Shown here: piece after piece, positions 10,620 through 24,600 of the stretch | Numbering within the stretch: position 1 is the first letter of the stretch | Layout: every line of letters starts with the position of its first letter | Origin: Conoideocrella luteorostrata | Lineage: Eukaryota; Ascomycota; Sordariomycetes; Hypocreales; Clavicipitaceae | DNA length: 64,000 nucleotides | NCBI GenBank assembly: GCA_032433595.1 | Contig: JASWJB010000239.1 | Coordinates: 1 to 64,000 of the forward strand | Direction: 5' to 3' | The notes under the pieces: generated by a model | What the model saw: only the letters and a program-made list of their open reading frames with translations | What the model was told of the DNA's origin: nothing | The model's database searches: none | Translations under genes and position numbers: made by a program

Positions 10620-13300
10620 CGAAGTTGTCATAATATTTTGCTGCTCAAGTTCCAAGGAGGAATCGCAAAGCATTCCGAGGCGTTGCACAAGACCTTTTTA
10701 TAAGACTGGCCGAACGGTGCGCTCACTCGTGGTAAGCAGGGTTTAAGGCCCTCTTTGACGAAGAACGTCACGCAGTTTTAGAATGGGGATAAATAAGCCT
10801 TGGAATTCGTCTTTGGAAAAAAAACAGGGGAAAATTTGAGTTGGAGTAGGATTTTGGATAGGAAAACAGCCTTGGGCTATGACTCTGAAGGGGAGAAAAA
10901 CTGAAGAAACACAATCGTTAGCATTGTGGCTCACATAATATGATTACCTCTGTTTATGGCAAAGACAACTTTTGCCGCCAAACTGGGGTGTACCACCGCT
11001 ACCAGGTGGAAAGGGCTGGGGTTGTTGCGGAGGAGGCGAAAAACCGGGGCTCACAGCTCTGTAGTAGGCGATAAGGCTGATGGGCAAGAGGCTGTGAACA
11101 AGCGTGTGGCATCTGAGGTTCAGTGGCATTGGCGCAACTGACGGGTCACAGTAGCCATCATGGTGTGATTGTGGTTATGGTTTTAAACAAAGTGAATAGC
11201 GTAAGAGTCGGGGGTAGTGGTAATGCTTACGAATTTGGCTGATCAGCAAACAGGTGTCAAGTTTCCTCTCTTGCTTGTAGTCAGCTTTCTGTTGCCCCTC
11301 GGTATCTCAATAATTTTTTTGGTTGGGATGTAATTAATCCGTCTTGTGTCGAGTGCAGAAGTATGTGCGAGACAAGCGAGTAAATTTGTTGAATTGGGCC
11401 TGAAAGTAGGTACGCGGTGCTGTAGATAGCATGTACAAAAAAGTCTGATATCCAACCACAGGCAAATATCACCAAGCCAACACCGTGAGCCGAAAATGTA
11501 CGTGGCCGTGACCGTGGCAGAGAGGCGCTGAGGCAATGAACCGAGGTTAGGATGTATAATGAATAAATATGGACAAATAGATGATGGCGCGATGAAGAGG
11601 AGTAAGAGGAAGAGCCAGCAAGAATTGCCCGGAAGCGCGGAGGACGATGTAGAAGTATGTTTGATGAGATTGGTGTAGGAGGGGCGGGTCCAGTGCAACG
11701 CGATCCTAAGGGACCGGTATTTCCATAGACGGGAGAATGAGTCGGGAATGTGAGTAGAAAGTGCTGTCGATAGAAAATAGCCCTCAATCCTCAGGGATAA
11801 TATTTGCGAGGAATGATGGGCGAGACAGGTTGTCGATGAAGGGAGGGCGGCTGTGGGCGGAGAGAAGGCAGAGCCAGAGTGAGAAACTTGGTGGCGCTGG
11901 GTGGGCGAAGAAACAACAGCTAGCCAACCAGCATATGAAAATCACCCAAGAAGTAGGAGGGCGACAAATACAAAAACAGGCAACGACGAATCGAAAGTGC
12001 ATGCAATGGGGGCCAATTGTTGCTTACTTGAATGAAGAAATATGAAAGGGTAAAAATGCGGACAAATGGCTTGGAGAAGAAGCAAGCTGTCAAATGGGCA
12101 TACGTTTAGGTTTACGTCTGCAGGGAGGGAGGGCAGGCAGCCGTACCCATTTTCGCTACGGCACCATCACATTCACTGGCTGTGTTGCCTCTGCTTTCCC
12201 GTCTCCATTGTTGTACAAGAAGCATAGCGCAAGGGTGCCACGAGGAAAACGTATCGTGGAGGTGATAATTGGGGGGTGATTCGGCATATAGTGTTGAAGA
12301 TTAATGGCATCAATAATACGGGAGCTCACATGAATAAAGGGACCTGACGACTCGATAGTGGTCATTGGCGGCATTTGCTTGATTGAAGGGAGGGCTCAGC
12401 TAATCAGAAACTAGCCGACATCACGCACCAAGGGCAAATAGAAGACGGGATATTGGACGGGGAAGGGAGCCTCAGCAAAAGAGACCTTCAGGTTTGGGTC
12501 ATGCCACAGATTGGGAACAAGACATACCATACGGTATAGAGACAAGCCCTGCATGTCGACGATGTCGTGGCAAACCTAGCAAACTGTCGGCGCAAGCCTC
12601 GATGGCTGCCTGGATTGCTTGTGTCGTCATGGAGCCGATGAGTGAAAAAAAAAAATAACAAGCCATTCGAATATTGGTATCACCACGACTAGTAGCTACA
12701 GCAGGTATCTCGGTGGTTGCTTACGGGAGGAGTCAATGGGGGCGACATGCTGACACGGTTTCAAGCGCTGGTTGGTTATGCAGGTATGGAGTTTGTTCAC
12801 ACCGAGGATGGACCAACAAAGATGCGAGTAAGAACGCAAAATTAATTGCATCACGAGAGCCACAGCGTGGAGAGATGCGGGATTGTAAGCAACCAAATCC
12901 CTTGCGCAAGTATACGCGGATATCAATCAATAGATTTCCGAAGACTTGTGACGGGTGCCATGATCTGGAGAGTGTAACCATTTGGTTCCAGATGCCAGGC
13001 GCTCGCTGCTTGTTGAGCAACGCCGTATGTTAAGGACTGGTTTCGTGACACATATTTGTTGCATCTTGCATTTAGTACTACGGCAGAGAGGATAATCGGT
13101 CTTGCTCGCCACAGCAATACAGCAGTGGCAGCCTTACTCACATGCACCACATCCACATACCCACACACACGCACGCATGGGAGCGAAACGGAGCAAGGCG
13201 GGACAGAGCGGTTGACGTGTGTCGATGTGCGTATGGACAAAATCCTAGCCGTGAACGAAATGCTAGCAGTGGCTGTGATATGAACCTAGTGGAACAATGA

Positions 13301-16300
13301 GAATAGCGTCAAGTTCTTGACGATCTCAACGACCTACCTACTTTAGATGTTTGCCTCTGGTCCCACGGGTCCCTTGCCAAGACGATCGGCCAAGACGATC
13401 GGCCAAGGAGACGAGCAAGAGTTGACAGACAGAGAGGACTCCCGTCCGGTCGAGTCGAGCCTTTGTTGGTGGCAGCAGACCACTTGCAGCGGCAGACAAC
13501 TTAGAAAGCGGCAGAGATGGCACCAGCGCCCCATCACCAAAGATCCAAACGGAGACGGGCAAACAGGGTACGTACCGAGACCCCATCCGCTACCCGAACG
13601 TATCCACACCTCCCACCCACCCAGCAGCCGGCAATGTCACAGTTCGGGTCGCCAATCTTGTCGCCCATCTTACCGCATTTTTCGCCAACCGTCAACGCTC
13701 ACCAGACTTGATAATTCTATTAGCCTGCTGGAGTAGACTTGGGTCACCGAGGACACTGGAGAACCAGCATCTCCCCGTCATATGCGATACTTCCTTCCTT
13801 CAATACGCCGGCTTGGTGTGCTCTGGCCATTTGCATCATGCACATTTTCGACGCATTAACCATGCGTCCGGCCTTGCCGTGGTTGAGCAGCCACATGGCC
13901 ACGACTCGCTCAACTGACTTCATTTACGGCTACATAGACCGGGACCTGAATACTACATGATCGTCCAACACAGCTACCGGTTGGTGGGTGGTTGCTTCGT
14001 CTCGTGAGGCATTGTCAGCCACCGTCATTCTAGATTTTTTTCGCTTTCTGAAGACGGTCTATTATAGTCCTCCAGCTCTTTGCGTTTGGTTGTTGTCTTC
14101 CAGTACAATGACGGCTCCGCTGTGACAGACCTCCCTCACCTATTCCGACGACTGGTGTGGCGTAGCTTGCTCGACGAGCTGTCTTCATCTAGCTGCATCT
14201 CGGATAGAACTTTGCTTTTTTCTTCCGCTTCTCTCGTGTGACAACAACCGACTTCTCTTCGCCTGAGTCGCTTCTACTCGGCTTCCCGGACGCTGGCGAC
14301 AAAGTTTAGACGACGAACAAAGGCTCTGATCAACGTACGAAGTACAAGGTGTAGCATGTTCCATCTCATGTGATGTCTCTATCATGCACAAAGCTTGACC
14401 CTTAAAAACAAGATCATGCAACATGATAAGCTTATCAGGTTCTCTCTCCACCTCAGCAAACATATTCATTCACCAACCCCTTCTCCACACTGATATCGCT
14501 TCCAAATAGTCAATCAATGTTTTGTGGTGTCTAATCCGGATCATGAGGGGCTGTATCACAATTACTGGAGCAGAGTACTCGAAATATCTCCGATCAGGAC
14601 TCTCGGGCCAGTTTTCTCATGATCGACATGTTAACTCCACTACAAGCACTAGCACCGATGGCACTTATTATATCAAACTCTTGCGTTTCCAGATGGACAG
14701 ATTAGAGCCCCCGGAGCACTCCTGTGGTTGCCGTTGCAAAAGGACAGCAGATGTTCGGCCCGACCACAGCTACACTTATAAGACAAATGAGATTAGGGCA
14801 GTACACAAGTGGCACACGTGAGGGAATAAGTGGCAGCATGATTCCCAAACTGACGAGGTTGTCATGTCAACGAATAATACAATCACACAGTTGTGATGAG
14901 CACGCCGAACTGTTCAATTGTTAAGCCAGACCTTGATGGAGAAAGACCCCCTGGCGCGCCGGATTGATGCTCGTATTTGCTGTCTTGTCTGGACACCACT
15001 TCCGATCATGATAACGCTTATTGTAGCACAATGCCGCGGTCGGCTGTCTTTCGAAACCTCCATGGCTTCTTTTAGTTTATAAATGGGCTGGGCAGTAACT
15101 CCCTGCTAGTATTTCTCAGACTGTTTATGGCTAATGCTTACTTCTACTCTGCTCCGTACAGACTACGTTGCAGACGTTTACTGTTCTTCAGCCCAAATTG
15201 GCATACGCAACAGTAATGGGCTGCCACATTTAGAACTACCGAAAAGCGTGAAATTGCCCAAAGCAGCCATGAACAATATAACCCTGCTGTAGAGAGCATC
15301 CTGTGACATGCATCCAGTGGGGGTGGGTGTAGTGGCCACGATCGTCAATCGCTGCACAGCAGCCCCCCCGCTACGGAGTACAATACTAAATACTAGCACG
15401 GGAAACTGAGACCTTCACAAACCGTTGAGGTCACACGGCTGGCAGCTCAGGAAACGAACTCTTGGGTTTGGGCCTGGTGGTGGCGCTGGGTTAGTTCAAC
15501 TGTGGCTGGAGACGAACAATGGTCGGTTGACACTTTTGAGCCACCGAGAATGACAATGGTTGGCGCGAAGAGTTTAACAGGGGGGCACGACAATCCGAAT
15601 TTTGCCGACACATTTTAAAAACCGTACGGAGTAGACTCTGGGGGGATTGGTATACACATTTATTCGGGGCGAGAAACTGAGCCCAACCTAAATAAAGAAT
15701 CAGCACATAACACATACGGAGCCCAATATACGATTGTGAGGGTTTCAAGCCCGAAACATGTGCTGTATGTAAAGGCCCCCCTACCATTTATAAAGCCAAC
15801 CTAGGAAAAAGCAACACTTGCATGGACCCTGTGGTTGACCAGGTCCTCACGGCCACTAGCCTGCTAGGTTCGATGGTTGCAGGCGGTATGAGGATGAGAG
15901 TGTCTTGCGACAAGAAGACATTCACAACCGGCCATCCATGGCCTGCCTGTCCATGCACATGCAATTCTGGGTATATAGTCGCTTGCGAGTCTCCAAAAGA
16001 GCTTCACACAGGCACCGCAGGCAACGCAGGGTAGATCAGCCAGACTTTGTACAAAGGAGATCAGCCGGTCCGAGTTTCGCCTATTTGGCTGGTCGCGCGT
16101 TGACGGAGAGGGGGAGGATTGGACGAACCGACAAAGCGTTGTCGCAGGTGTGTTTTGGGCTTCAGAGTTCGTCCAGTTGACCGCATTTGCGAATGGCGCA
16201 CGACAGATCTAGAACAGCGCCCGGGAGACATCATGTGCGGGCGCAAGACGGGGGAAATATAATCCCAACTGACATGTTATATCGGCTCATGACTATGACC

Positions 16301-17600
16301 CAGTGCTAGACACCAAACGAGGCAATGGCTCTTGCAGATGATTGCACGTCGAGGCTGTCTAGGCCACGGAGTCAGTGTGATGCTGCTGACTTGTAGCCGC
16401 CACCGCTTGTGTTGCACTGGCGCTTCGCTTTGAAAAGCCACCAGACCCATCCCGCGAAGGTGAAGGGGTCCAAATCCCAGGCGTGACTATTCTGAAATCA
16501 CGCTACGAATAGAATTAATTTTTTTCCTGTTGCATTGCAGCCGGCGTCAGAGATGTCAAAGGAGGAATATTGGAAGCAAGGAAGAGGGCGTCCGATGAAA
16601 GGTGGGCAGGGACGGAGAGCGCCAGTTATCAACAGATCGGATAACTAGTTCGCTTGTAACGCCGCTGATTGTACAATACTTCTGGTGGTACTCCGTACAA
16701 GTGGCTGTGATGCTATGGGTTAAGTGCACGGTATTGCACGGCAGGAGAATACACCTGATATATATAATGCTCCGCATGAGTAACTGTCACGCGTTTGCGG
16801 GAAGAAACTAACCGAAACAGATACAAGTAACAGTTTCATAATACAATCAATCGGTCTATAGGCAGTGATTGCACCTTATTCCAAGCAACTCACGGAGTAT
16901 TACTAACTACTAGCAGATGAGTGACTCCATCAAGATAAAGCTAGTTGTTGATGCCAGCCAAGGGTTACCAAAAAAATTTATCAACGAGAAGCAGGCGCCG
17001 GCCGTTATCTTCACAATTAATGCAAACGCTGACAACCGTGACGTCGTTTCGTGATAGGCTGCACTTGGCAGCTCATCTTCGGCTAGAAGTGGTAGTGTTG
17101 ACAAGTGCGATTTTGTCTGTACTCCGTACAGTACTGACGACGGCAGGGATGGCAGATGTAGGAAAGAGAGTCGTCTTGTCGTCGCTAGCAGACAGGAGGA
17201 GCAAATGCATGGCATGCCAGGGGAGATAAACGCCCGGACCTAAGAGAATGATGCCATTGGCTGTTGGTCATGAAACGAAGGTCCTAGAGCCAATGGACGG
17301 TGCGCTTCCCCTGCAGGACGCCCCAGTTTTAGGCGTTGTGCTCATTTCCCGTTTGTGCATAGTGGAGACTGGGGCTTTGTTTGTGATTTGCCCGCCTGAC
17401 TGTTGGCAACTCCACGATGGTGATTTTGTAAGGCTCGAGTGGAGGCAGGGCCAGTTATTGTTTGGTCCCTAGTCGCTCTCCATTTCTGCGCATGTCGACG
17501 ACGGTGGATGTGTACGAGGGCGAGCGAACAAATGTAGGAGGAGATTGGTCGTCGAGGGCTTAGCAGCAGTTATTGGATGGTTGAATGGTTAGCTGACAAG
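13301..17600. other. Gene-poor block with dispersed TACGGAGTA motifs
   Basis: No coding gene is supported. A tandem 13-nt unit containing GCCAAG recurs at 13376-13407 (three hexamers). TACGGAGTA or its complement is found at 15372, 15625, 16689 and 17120. ORFs up to 129 codons have no recognisable features. Confidence 0.45.
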
Positions 17601-18683
17601 ATTGAATCTCCTCTCCCCCTGGCCTCTTGGTGGCCCAGTCATATTGTGCAGTAGTTAGCTAGTTAGTTAGTTCGTTCTTGTTCCTGGCGATCCGGCCGAT
17701 GCCCTCAAGCGGGCTCCATCTCAATCTCCTTTTGCTTTTGCCTCTCTTCCCTTTCCCTTCCCTCCCCTTCCCTCTCCCTACTCTCTACACTCATTTCGCT
17801 GCAACGTATTCCTGTTGGCGGGCATCTTCTCGAGGACAACGGCCTTCGTTTGCGCCTTGTCTCTTTTGACAGTCATTCTTTCATTCATTCCCTTACCTTC
17901 TTTTCAGAGGAGGCTTGTTTTTCTTTACAGGCCTTTCCTTCATCATCAGGATTCTCTCAGCTTCATTCTTTTAGCTGAAAGATCCGTCCGATCCTTGCTT
18001 CTCACGATCAAAACAATAAATCCATAATCCAGCTAGCCTGCGTGCGACTATACCAACTGCATCCGTCATCAAATTTGTCCTCCAACCCGAAATAATCATC
18101 AGTCCCTTTGCCGAACGAACCGCTTCAATCGATACGAATGCATCGCGACTCTGGTCGACTATTTGTATTCTAATCTGGCAGAATCAAGCACGACGTGAGT
18201 TTTTTATTCTGCGGCCCCTTGCATCTGGCCAAGGCGTGTTGTTTTGTTTGTATTGTTTTGTCATTCTCGAACTGCGACACCTGTTGGTATGGAGGCGGAG
18301 CTCATTGGTGTTTTGGAAGGGGTTGGATTGGCAGCGCCCACTCAGACACTCCAAATCAACACTCGCGTCACCTTTTGCTTCCAACCACAGCTGGTCAGGC
18401 CCATCTACAAATGCTTATTTTGTCAATTTGTCTCTGGTGGCCCATTACACGCGGCTGCCCCTGCTTTACACATGCTTCTGTTCTGCACTCCTCCGACCCC
18501 GCGAGGGAATGAGGTTTATTTTTGGGGATTGTTTATCCAATTTATTGGGCCGTTGAGCATCCAATATTCTTCGTGTCACAATTATCTTGACGTGTTATTG
18601 ACATACTAACGACTGAACTACTGGAGACAGACCTTGCCTTCATTTAATATCATCCCGTGTCCTGACAATTATCTGTTCTCGTC
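17601..18683 (+). promoter_or_regulatory. Promoter and spliced leader of the LPxY membrane protein gene
   Basis: A strong pyrimidine tract (17708-17790) is followed by CT-rich leader-like DNA, typical of upstream regions of well-expressed fungal genes. A probable 5'-UTR intron (18195-18630) ends 53 nt before the ATG. No ORF here looks coding. Confidence 0.5.
18195..18630 (+). other. Probable 5'-UTR intron (436 nt)
   Basis: A consensus GTGAGT donor at 18195, a perfect TACTAAC branch point at 18604-18610 and an ACAG acceptor ending at 18630 are correctly spaced (branch to acceptor about 20 nt). The intron sits wholly upstream of the ATG at 18684. Confidence 0.7.
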
Positions 18684-19352
18684 ATGCCTCCCAACTTTAT
18701 CAACCGGCACACCACGGCTCGCAGCGCGATGCCCCCTCCCATGGAACAATTAGCAGCAGCAGAGCCCTGGAGGCTACATCTTGTCGGCAGCAAACGGCTC
18801 GCCATCCCTTCATTTTCAACCATCTCTCGCCGCGGCGAGGATGGCCCTGATAACATGATCAATTTGATGATTATCCTACTTGGGCTGGTCTTTTTCGCCC
18901 TCCTTTTGAGCTCCCTTCTCTTCATCTTTTTCCGTAGACGGCGTCTGCAACGCCTCCGCAATGGCAGCTTACCTACCTATGAAGATGCCAAGCAGATGCA
19001 GAACCCGCACGGCTTGACCATAGAGACAACTCACAATGGTCGCTCCAGTATCTACTACATTGGTCGCGACGGCCAGCCTATGCTCCAGAATCCCAAATCG
19101 CCGCCTCACTCTCCTGACAATGTGCCGCAAATTCACATCACCTTCCCTGACGAACACGACGACGATGGCCACACTAAGAGCGGTCGTGTGTTGGTTGTAC
19201 GTGTTGGTGACAACGCTGCAGTTGGCCTAGAACCCATGCAGGAGGAGCAATTACCAGCGTACGAGAAGGAAGCTAAAGGCCAGTTTCAATCCATCGACAT
19301 GGACCGGATTGGCGGCTTGAAAGAGAAGGACCGGACGCTATTCCAGCAATAA
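18684..19352 (+). CDS. Single-pass membrane protein with two LPxY motifs
   Basis: An uninterrupted 222-residue ORF. Residues 58-83 form one strong hydrophobic span immediately followed by RRRR, which predicts a short lumenal or outer N-terminus and a cytosolic C-terminus by the positive-inside rule; no cleavable signal peptide precedes it. The cytosolic part carries LPTY (96-99) and LPAY (190-193). Each is followed by acidic residues and matches the LPxY form of the PY motif bound by WW domains of Rsp5/NEDD4 ubiquitin ligases. A role as a ligase adaptor or a regulated membrane cargo, by analogy with small yeast PY-motif membrane proteins such as Rcr1/Rcr2, is inference only. The family is not recognised beyond this. 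The gene appears to have a long spliced 5' leader. Confidence 0.8.
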   Translation: MPPNFINRHTTARSAMPPPMEQLAAAEPWRLHLVGSKRLAIPSFSTISRRGEDGPDNMINLMIILLGLVFFALLLSSLLFIFFRRRRLQRLRNGSLPTYEDAKQMQNPHGLTIETTHNGRSSIYYIGRDGQPMLQNPKSPPHSPDNVPQIHITFPDEHDDDGHTKSGRVLVVRVGDNAAVGLEPMQEEQLPAYEKEAKGQFQSIDMDRIGGLKEKDRTLFQQ

Positions 19353-21686
19353 CTCAACGAGCGACACCATTCACCTTTGTTTTCACAATGCCTTTCTCAG
19401 CCTTTCTTTGACAATCCATTTTCTGATTTTTCTTCTTTCTCTTGTTACTTCATTGATGTCTCAAGCACAATCCAAAACGCGGGCTTTTGCAAGCCAACAA
19501 TGATCGCATGAACTACACTACAAGATAAGCCACCGAAATTGGTCATATTTGGGGGCTATAATCAAGCGAATTAGCAAGCAATTCTTTTGCACCAGTCCTT
19601 TCAACCCCCTCACTATTTGACTAGAATTTTTGGCCTTTTATCACTATGATCAGTCACAAACGCAATTTCCTTGCCCCTTTTTGGATCGTCGCCGTCTTTC
19701 TAGCCTTTCGGCATTCGTTCCGACCAACGACACAACACACACTCTTGCAACCGATGTACTATCTATCGGTTGATCATCTAGCGTCGCGACAACGCCCAGC
19801 GAGAATATGCCATGTTTTCATTGATGGCGTTTGGGTAATTGATGACAGGATAATGTGGATGTTGGGTATATTTGATACGCGGTTGAGCCACGATTGAATC
19901 AAGCCGTATATATGCCATGGTCGTTGGTTATTGCTACCGTCACCTCGTCATGGTGACTAGATATCAGGCATCAGACCGCTGGAAGTAGGGAGAGGTGGAC
20001 AAGTATATAGCAACACGGGCACAACGGTGTTGCACCAGCAAGTGGAGGCAACCATCCAATCTGTTACGCCAACAAGATATGGGATGCTGCCTCTCTACCT
20101 GTGGTATAGTTGTATATTCGATAGTGTATAATTATACAGAGTACATTTGTACTGTTTTGACGTATGATGCATGTCCGATTCAGTATGGGATTGATGGACT
20201 CTATTGATGGCCACGACCGACGTAACCCAATCCATGTCGGGTAGTGCGCATAGCCTCGAGTAAAAATTCTAGGCTGTGCGCGGGTAACACGTCTTTGTTT
20301 GTTTGTTGACACGCGCAACAAGAGACTTCGCCACGGTGGGTGGCTGGAGATATTCATTCCCCGTAAATTCCAATTCCAGCACATCAATGTTTCGGGCAGA
20401 TCTGTCTCGGGACCTCTGGACTCTAGCGTGCCCTGCCCTGTCCTGGCCTGCACCTGCTCGTCTTGTCCATCAACCCGCGTACAATTAATTGAATGGCTCT
20501 TACGCCGGTGTGTCTGGTTTGTTTCATTCCATAGAAATTTACATTGATTTGTTCGTCTGCGCGACTTGTCTGCTGTGCGGTGCAGTACTTGCGCAGATTG
20601 GGCAGTCAGTAAGTCCGTCCCATGAGGCGTGGACACAGGACTAGGAGGACTAGGACTAGGGCCAGGAGAGTCCCCCTCTGCGCATACATGTTTGAGGTTT
20701 GGATATGCCGACAATGTAACCAGCTAACTACGGGGTAGTTAGGATGAACTGCGGCATGCCGCCTGGTAAAGTATCTTTCTGTGCAATGCAATACTGCGCG
20801 GACGAGCAGACGGGACACGACAGTTGTGAAGAAACCTCAAATGGAGGACAAACCCGGCAAACCCTTCGGGTATGTAATTGATTAAAATCCGGGAGGAATT
20901 CAGTTAGTTCATCTGCTCATGATGGATACGTTGGTGGTGTATTTGCGCGGTTATTGTCCTTGGGAAATCAGTGGCGTGGAGGTGGTAATGGTGGAGGTGG
21001 AGGTGGCTCCTTTTTGGGCAGTCATCACGATTGTTTCCTCATTTTGCAGATGTTTGTGTCTGGGCTTGGCATAGACTTATTAACAAAGGGATACTGCAGT
21101 CGCTACGAAACACAGCTTGGGGTAGTCATTGTTCCGCAGGGGCTTGTGCAATGTCACACATCCCCCAGCTGGCAAACAGAATAACTGCCAATTAGTTACT
21201 CCGCTAGTCACCAAATCGAATTGTGCCACCAGCTGTTGCCCAGCGAATTTTAGATGCAGTTGTATTCCGTAGAAAATCTTTGATATGGCTTGCACTTGAG
21301 CTGGTATAGTTTGTGTAAACACGATATCCAAAAGCCGTGCCTCATACGTACGCCGTAATGGGTTCCCCTTTTCTGTTTATGTGCAACATCGCCTCGAACC
21401 ACTGTCATCCATTGACAAACGCCGAAGCATCATTTCCGAGTCGTCTCATCACACCGCCATGTATATAAACAAGATCCACCAAGCAAGAATAATGCACAGA
21501 ACTTGAGCGTAACAATGTTTGACCGGGGGGTCGTGGTTCTCTGCGATAACTTAAACATTAAAACTTGAGAGTAAAGCCGTTGTAAACTCTTGTACACCAT
21601 CCAATATAACGTAAGAGCCGGCTCCGAAACATCATGTAAAATGCCAAGTCACACCACGCCCATAGCAGCAATTCCGACACTGAAAT
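19353..21686. other. Intergenic region, nothing recognised
   Basis: This is the 3' flank of the LPxY gene and of the convergent Zn-cluster gene. ORFs up to 216 codons (minus strand 20064-20714) lack domain features and show compositional drift typical of chance frames. Confidence 0.5.
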
Positions 21687-24600
21687 TCAGTATCCACTAG
21701 ACGCATGCGAATGCCCGCCTTGCCCTTGTTGCCGATTCATGTGGTGGTCGGTATAGGCATCGCCGCCACGCACGCTTTGCTGGGCCATCAAAAACCCGGC
21801 ACTAGGTTGTGGGATCGGCTGATGAAACATAGACCGCTCTCCTCGCACCCCTATCGGCATGTTGTCCCCGTTCGTGGTCGGGTGGCTGTCAGGCAACACA
21901 GAGTCTAACTCTCCCATCGGCAGCAAGGCATTATCGGCGTTGTGCGTGTGTGGCACTTGTGTTACATGTCCTGCTCTGTTTCTGGCTTGCGCGAGGAACA
22001 TTGGGATTCCTGGGGCATTTCCTTCAGTCTCGGCGCTAGAGACTGCGTCCTGCGTAGCAAACATGCTTGGTCCTGGTGGCGAAGGGTGCGCGCGAGTCCA
22101 TTGTGTCTCATCGGTTGGGCTGTTGGAAGACATGCGTCTCGGGTCTTCTTCAGGCATGCCAGTCGCAATGCTCTCCAAGATGGCGTCGGGTCCGGGCAAG
22201 CGATCAGAGCCTGGAGACTTTGACATGAACATGCTCTCAGCGGCCCTTTGGTCAGCTACCTTGCGAGTCTTGTTGAACTCCTCGATCAGAGCAACATTAT
22301 GGTCGTACTAGACACCGAGAAACGTTAAAGCTTGCCACTTAATACCAGACTCAATATTCGGAAAAATACGTACTGCTTGTTTTGCAACATTCAAGATGCC
22401 ACACCATGGCCGCGTGACCCGTTGAACTGAATTGACAAGAAAACGAATGTGGGCTTCGCCCCCATCCACGCTCCGCCATAAGGGTGCCGTCGTTATGTCT
22501 GTGATATTGCGGTACAGCTTGTACTGCAGAGCTATCAAGAGCACGCGCACGCAATGAGTCGACATTTGAAAGGTAGAATAGTCGCCAGCTAACTCGAGCT
22601 TCCCTGTATCTTGCATCCGATCAACCTCGGTCTGTATAGCATCGCAGAAGCGCCCTAAGCACATGGCGTGAGCAACAGCCTGCTTTTGTGATCGCGCTAT
22701 GAACTCTCTTGGGAGTTTGCGTAGCATATCTGCGGGCACTTTTTCCCGTTGCCCGGGCAAAGAGAAGCGATATAAGTCAATGTGGCTAACAGCTAGGTGA
22801 GTGTGAAGGAATACATATCCGGCTCGCTCCGATGACGCCATGTACTTGGTCACGGTCTGGTCGCTCAGAAACAATTCCGGAGGTAATGACATGTGAAATC
22901 GGGTTAGTTCTTGCTGTAAACCGTTGATGTCAGCCATAACTTTAGACGCATCGACTTGTGAGTGTGGTGATGGTCCTATGCCACATAGTCGTTTTGTAGT
23001 TCTATGGGGAAAGAGGCTTAGTATGCGAATCTTGGTAACGACCGGGAACCAACAACTACTTACACTTGTATACGATGCCGTAAATCAATCAACCGCAGTT
23101 GGTATGCATGCAAATTAATTGTACTGGGATGATTCCCAGGTTTGTCGTACAATTTCTCAGCATTGATCGGTCGGTTTTCAAGATAAGCTGCCTCGGAGCA
23201 AGGGAGAGATATTTTCATATTTTCGGCCCGGCAAGAGATGTATTCCTCGTAACCACCAGCCAGCATGCGGTCCAAGTAAAATAACTGCCACGCTATGCGC
23301 CGTAAGGATTCTTGCTGCATAAACGACTGGTTCTGAGGGAGTACGTCCCAGTTGACTCGCAGTCCAAGCATGAGCCTCGAGGCAACTCCAAAGGACTGCC
23401 AAACTTTGGCAAATTCGCCGCGAATCAGGTTGAAAGTTATGCTGAGTGCAAATAGAACAAGAAGATCGTCGGTAAATTTGTAGATGTTCTGGAATAAGTA
23501 CATTTCGACATGAGCGCTGCATTTTACGCCGAACTCGCCGCCAGAGTCGATGGGACTGACAAAGACTGCTGTGATACCGCACACAGCAGCAGCCACAGTT
23601 GGGTCGAATACACCTTCTTCAATTTCCCTATACGTTGTTTCGGGATGCAAGAAGCCTTGACATGGGAGCCAATACATATTGTCCATGTAAGCGTCTACAT
23701 GTCTCAACAGAATGTCACGCCTTACCAGCATTTCACTACATTCAAAAACGATACTGTTAGCTTCACTGGTCTAATTGATTACTGACAAAAAGGAAGGAGA
23801 GATGCGATGTAGGATTCATGTACGGGAAAACTTACTCAGACGTGAGATTCGCTCCATCGGTTATTAGCAGAAAATGGTTGTTACCACCACTGCTAGTACT
23901 CGAAGTTGGGCTGGCAACTGCATCTGAACGGTACCCAGGATTCGCCGAATTTGCCTCTAGAGAATTACTGGTTGTATTTGCAGGACTAATTGTTGTGTGT
24001 TGAAACCGAACATTCGTGAGTCGCCGCTTTGTAGGTGTGTACTCACACAGTAGCCCACCAGCCTCGCACCTCTTACATCGTGGCAGATCGCCGGAGCATT
24101 TTGTCTTGTGCGAATGACATTGGCCACAGGCTCTTTGAGCTCTTTTTCTTAGCGTACCAGCCTCAGTGTGACTATGCGATGGCGTTGTTCTCGAGACTAT
24201 AGGTGATAGTAGGTCAGCACCGCATGATGAACGTCAGATCCGCACATGGAGTTTAGTGATAAAAGGTACTGTGCTTACTTGTTGCTTCGTCTTCTTCCTC
24301 TGCGACGAAACTACAGGTCAATTCAAGCCTGGCGCAGTTGGTACAGGGTCCATTTCTAGGGTTGCCAGAGCATTTGACCTGCGCGCGACAAGTATAGTCA
24401 GCATTTGAACGGAAACAGATGGGACGTAATGTATATTAATGCTGAATTATAGCTGAGATGCGAGGTGTGTTTGGGGGTGGGGGTTAACATATGAATCAAT
24501 GCTATTGGACAGCTTCTGCTCAGAGCATCTTTGTCGTCTAGATGTCGGGCAAATGGGATCAAGGATGAAGCTGACTGTGGACACTGGGGATTACGCATCC

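Larger units (their letters stand above)
10047..13300. other. Gene-poor block upstream of the PUF gene
   Basis: No coding gene is convincing. On the minus strand a GTGAGT donor at 10619 and a CTGAC...CCAG acceptor ending at 10077 could form a 543-nt intron in the PUF 5' leader. Further minus-strand GTAAGC donor-like sites occur near 11232, 12024 and 12724. An open 168-codon minus-strand frame at 11281-11787 is rich in Ser, His and Leu with no family signature. Confidence 0.4.

Noticed and set aside
11281..11787. 168-codon minus-strand ORF
   Set aside because: Composition and lack of motifs fit a chance frame in leader or intergenic DNA.
20064..20714. 216-codon minus-strand ORF
   Set aside because: No domain, unusual composition, no supporting splice or start context.
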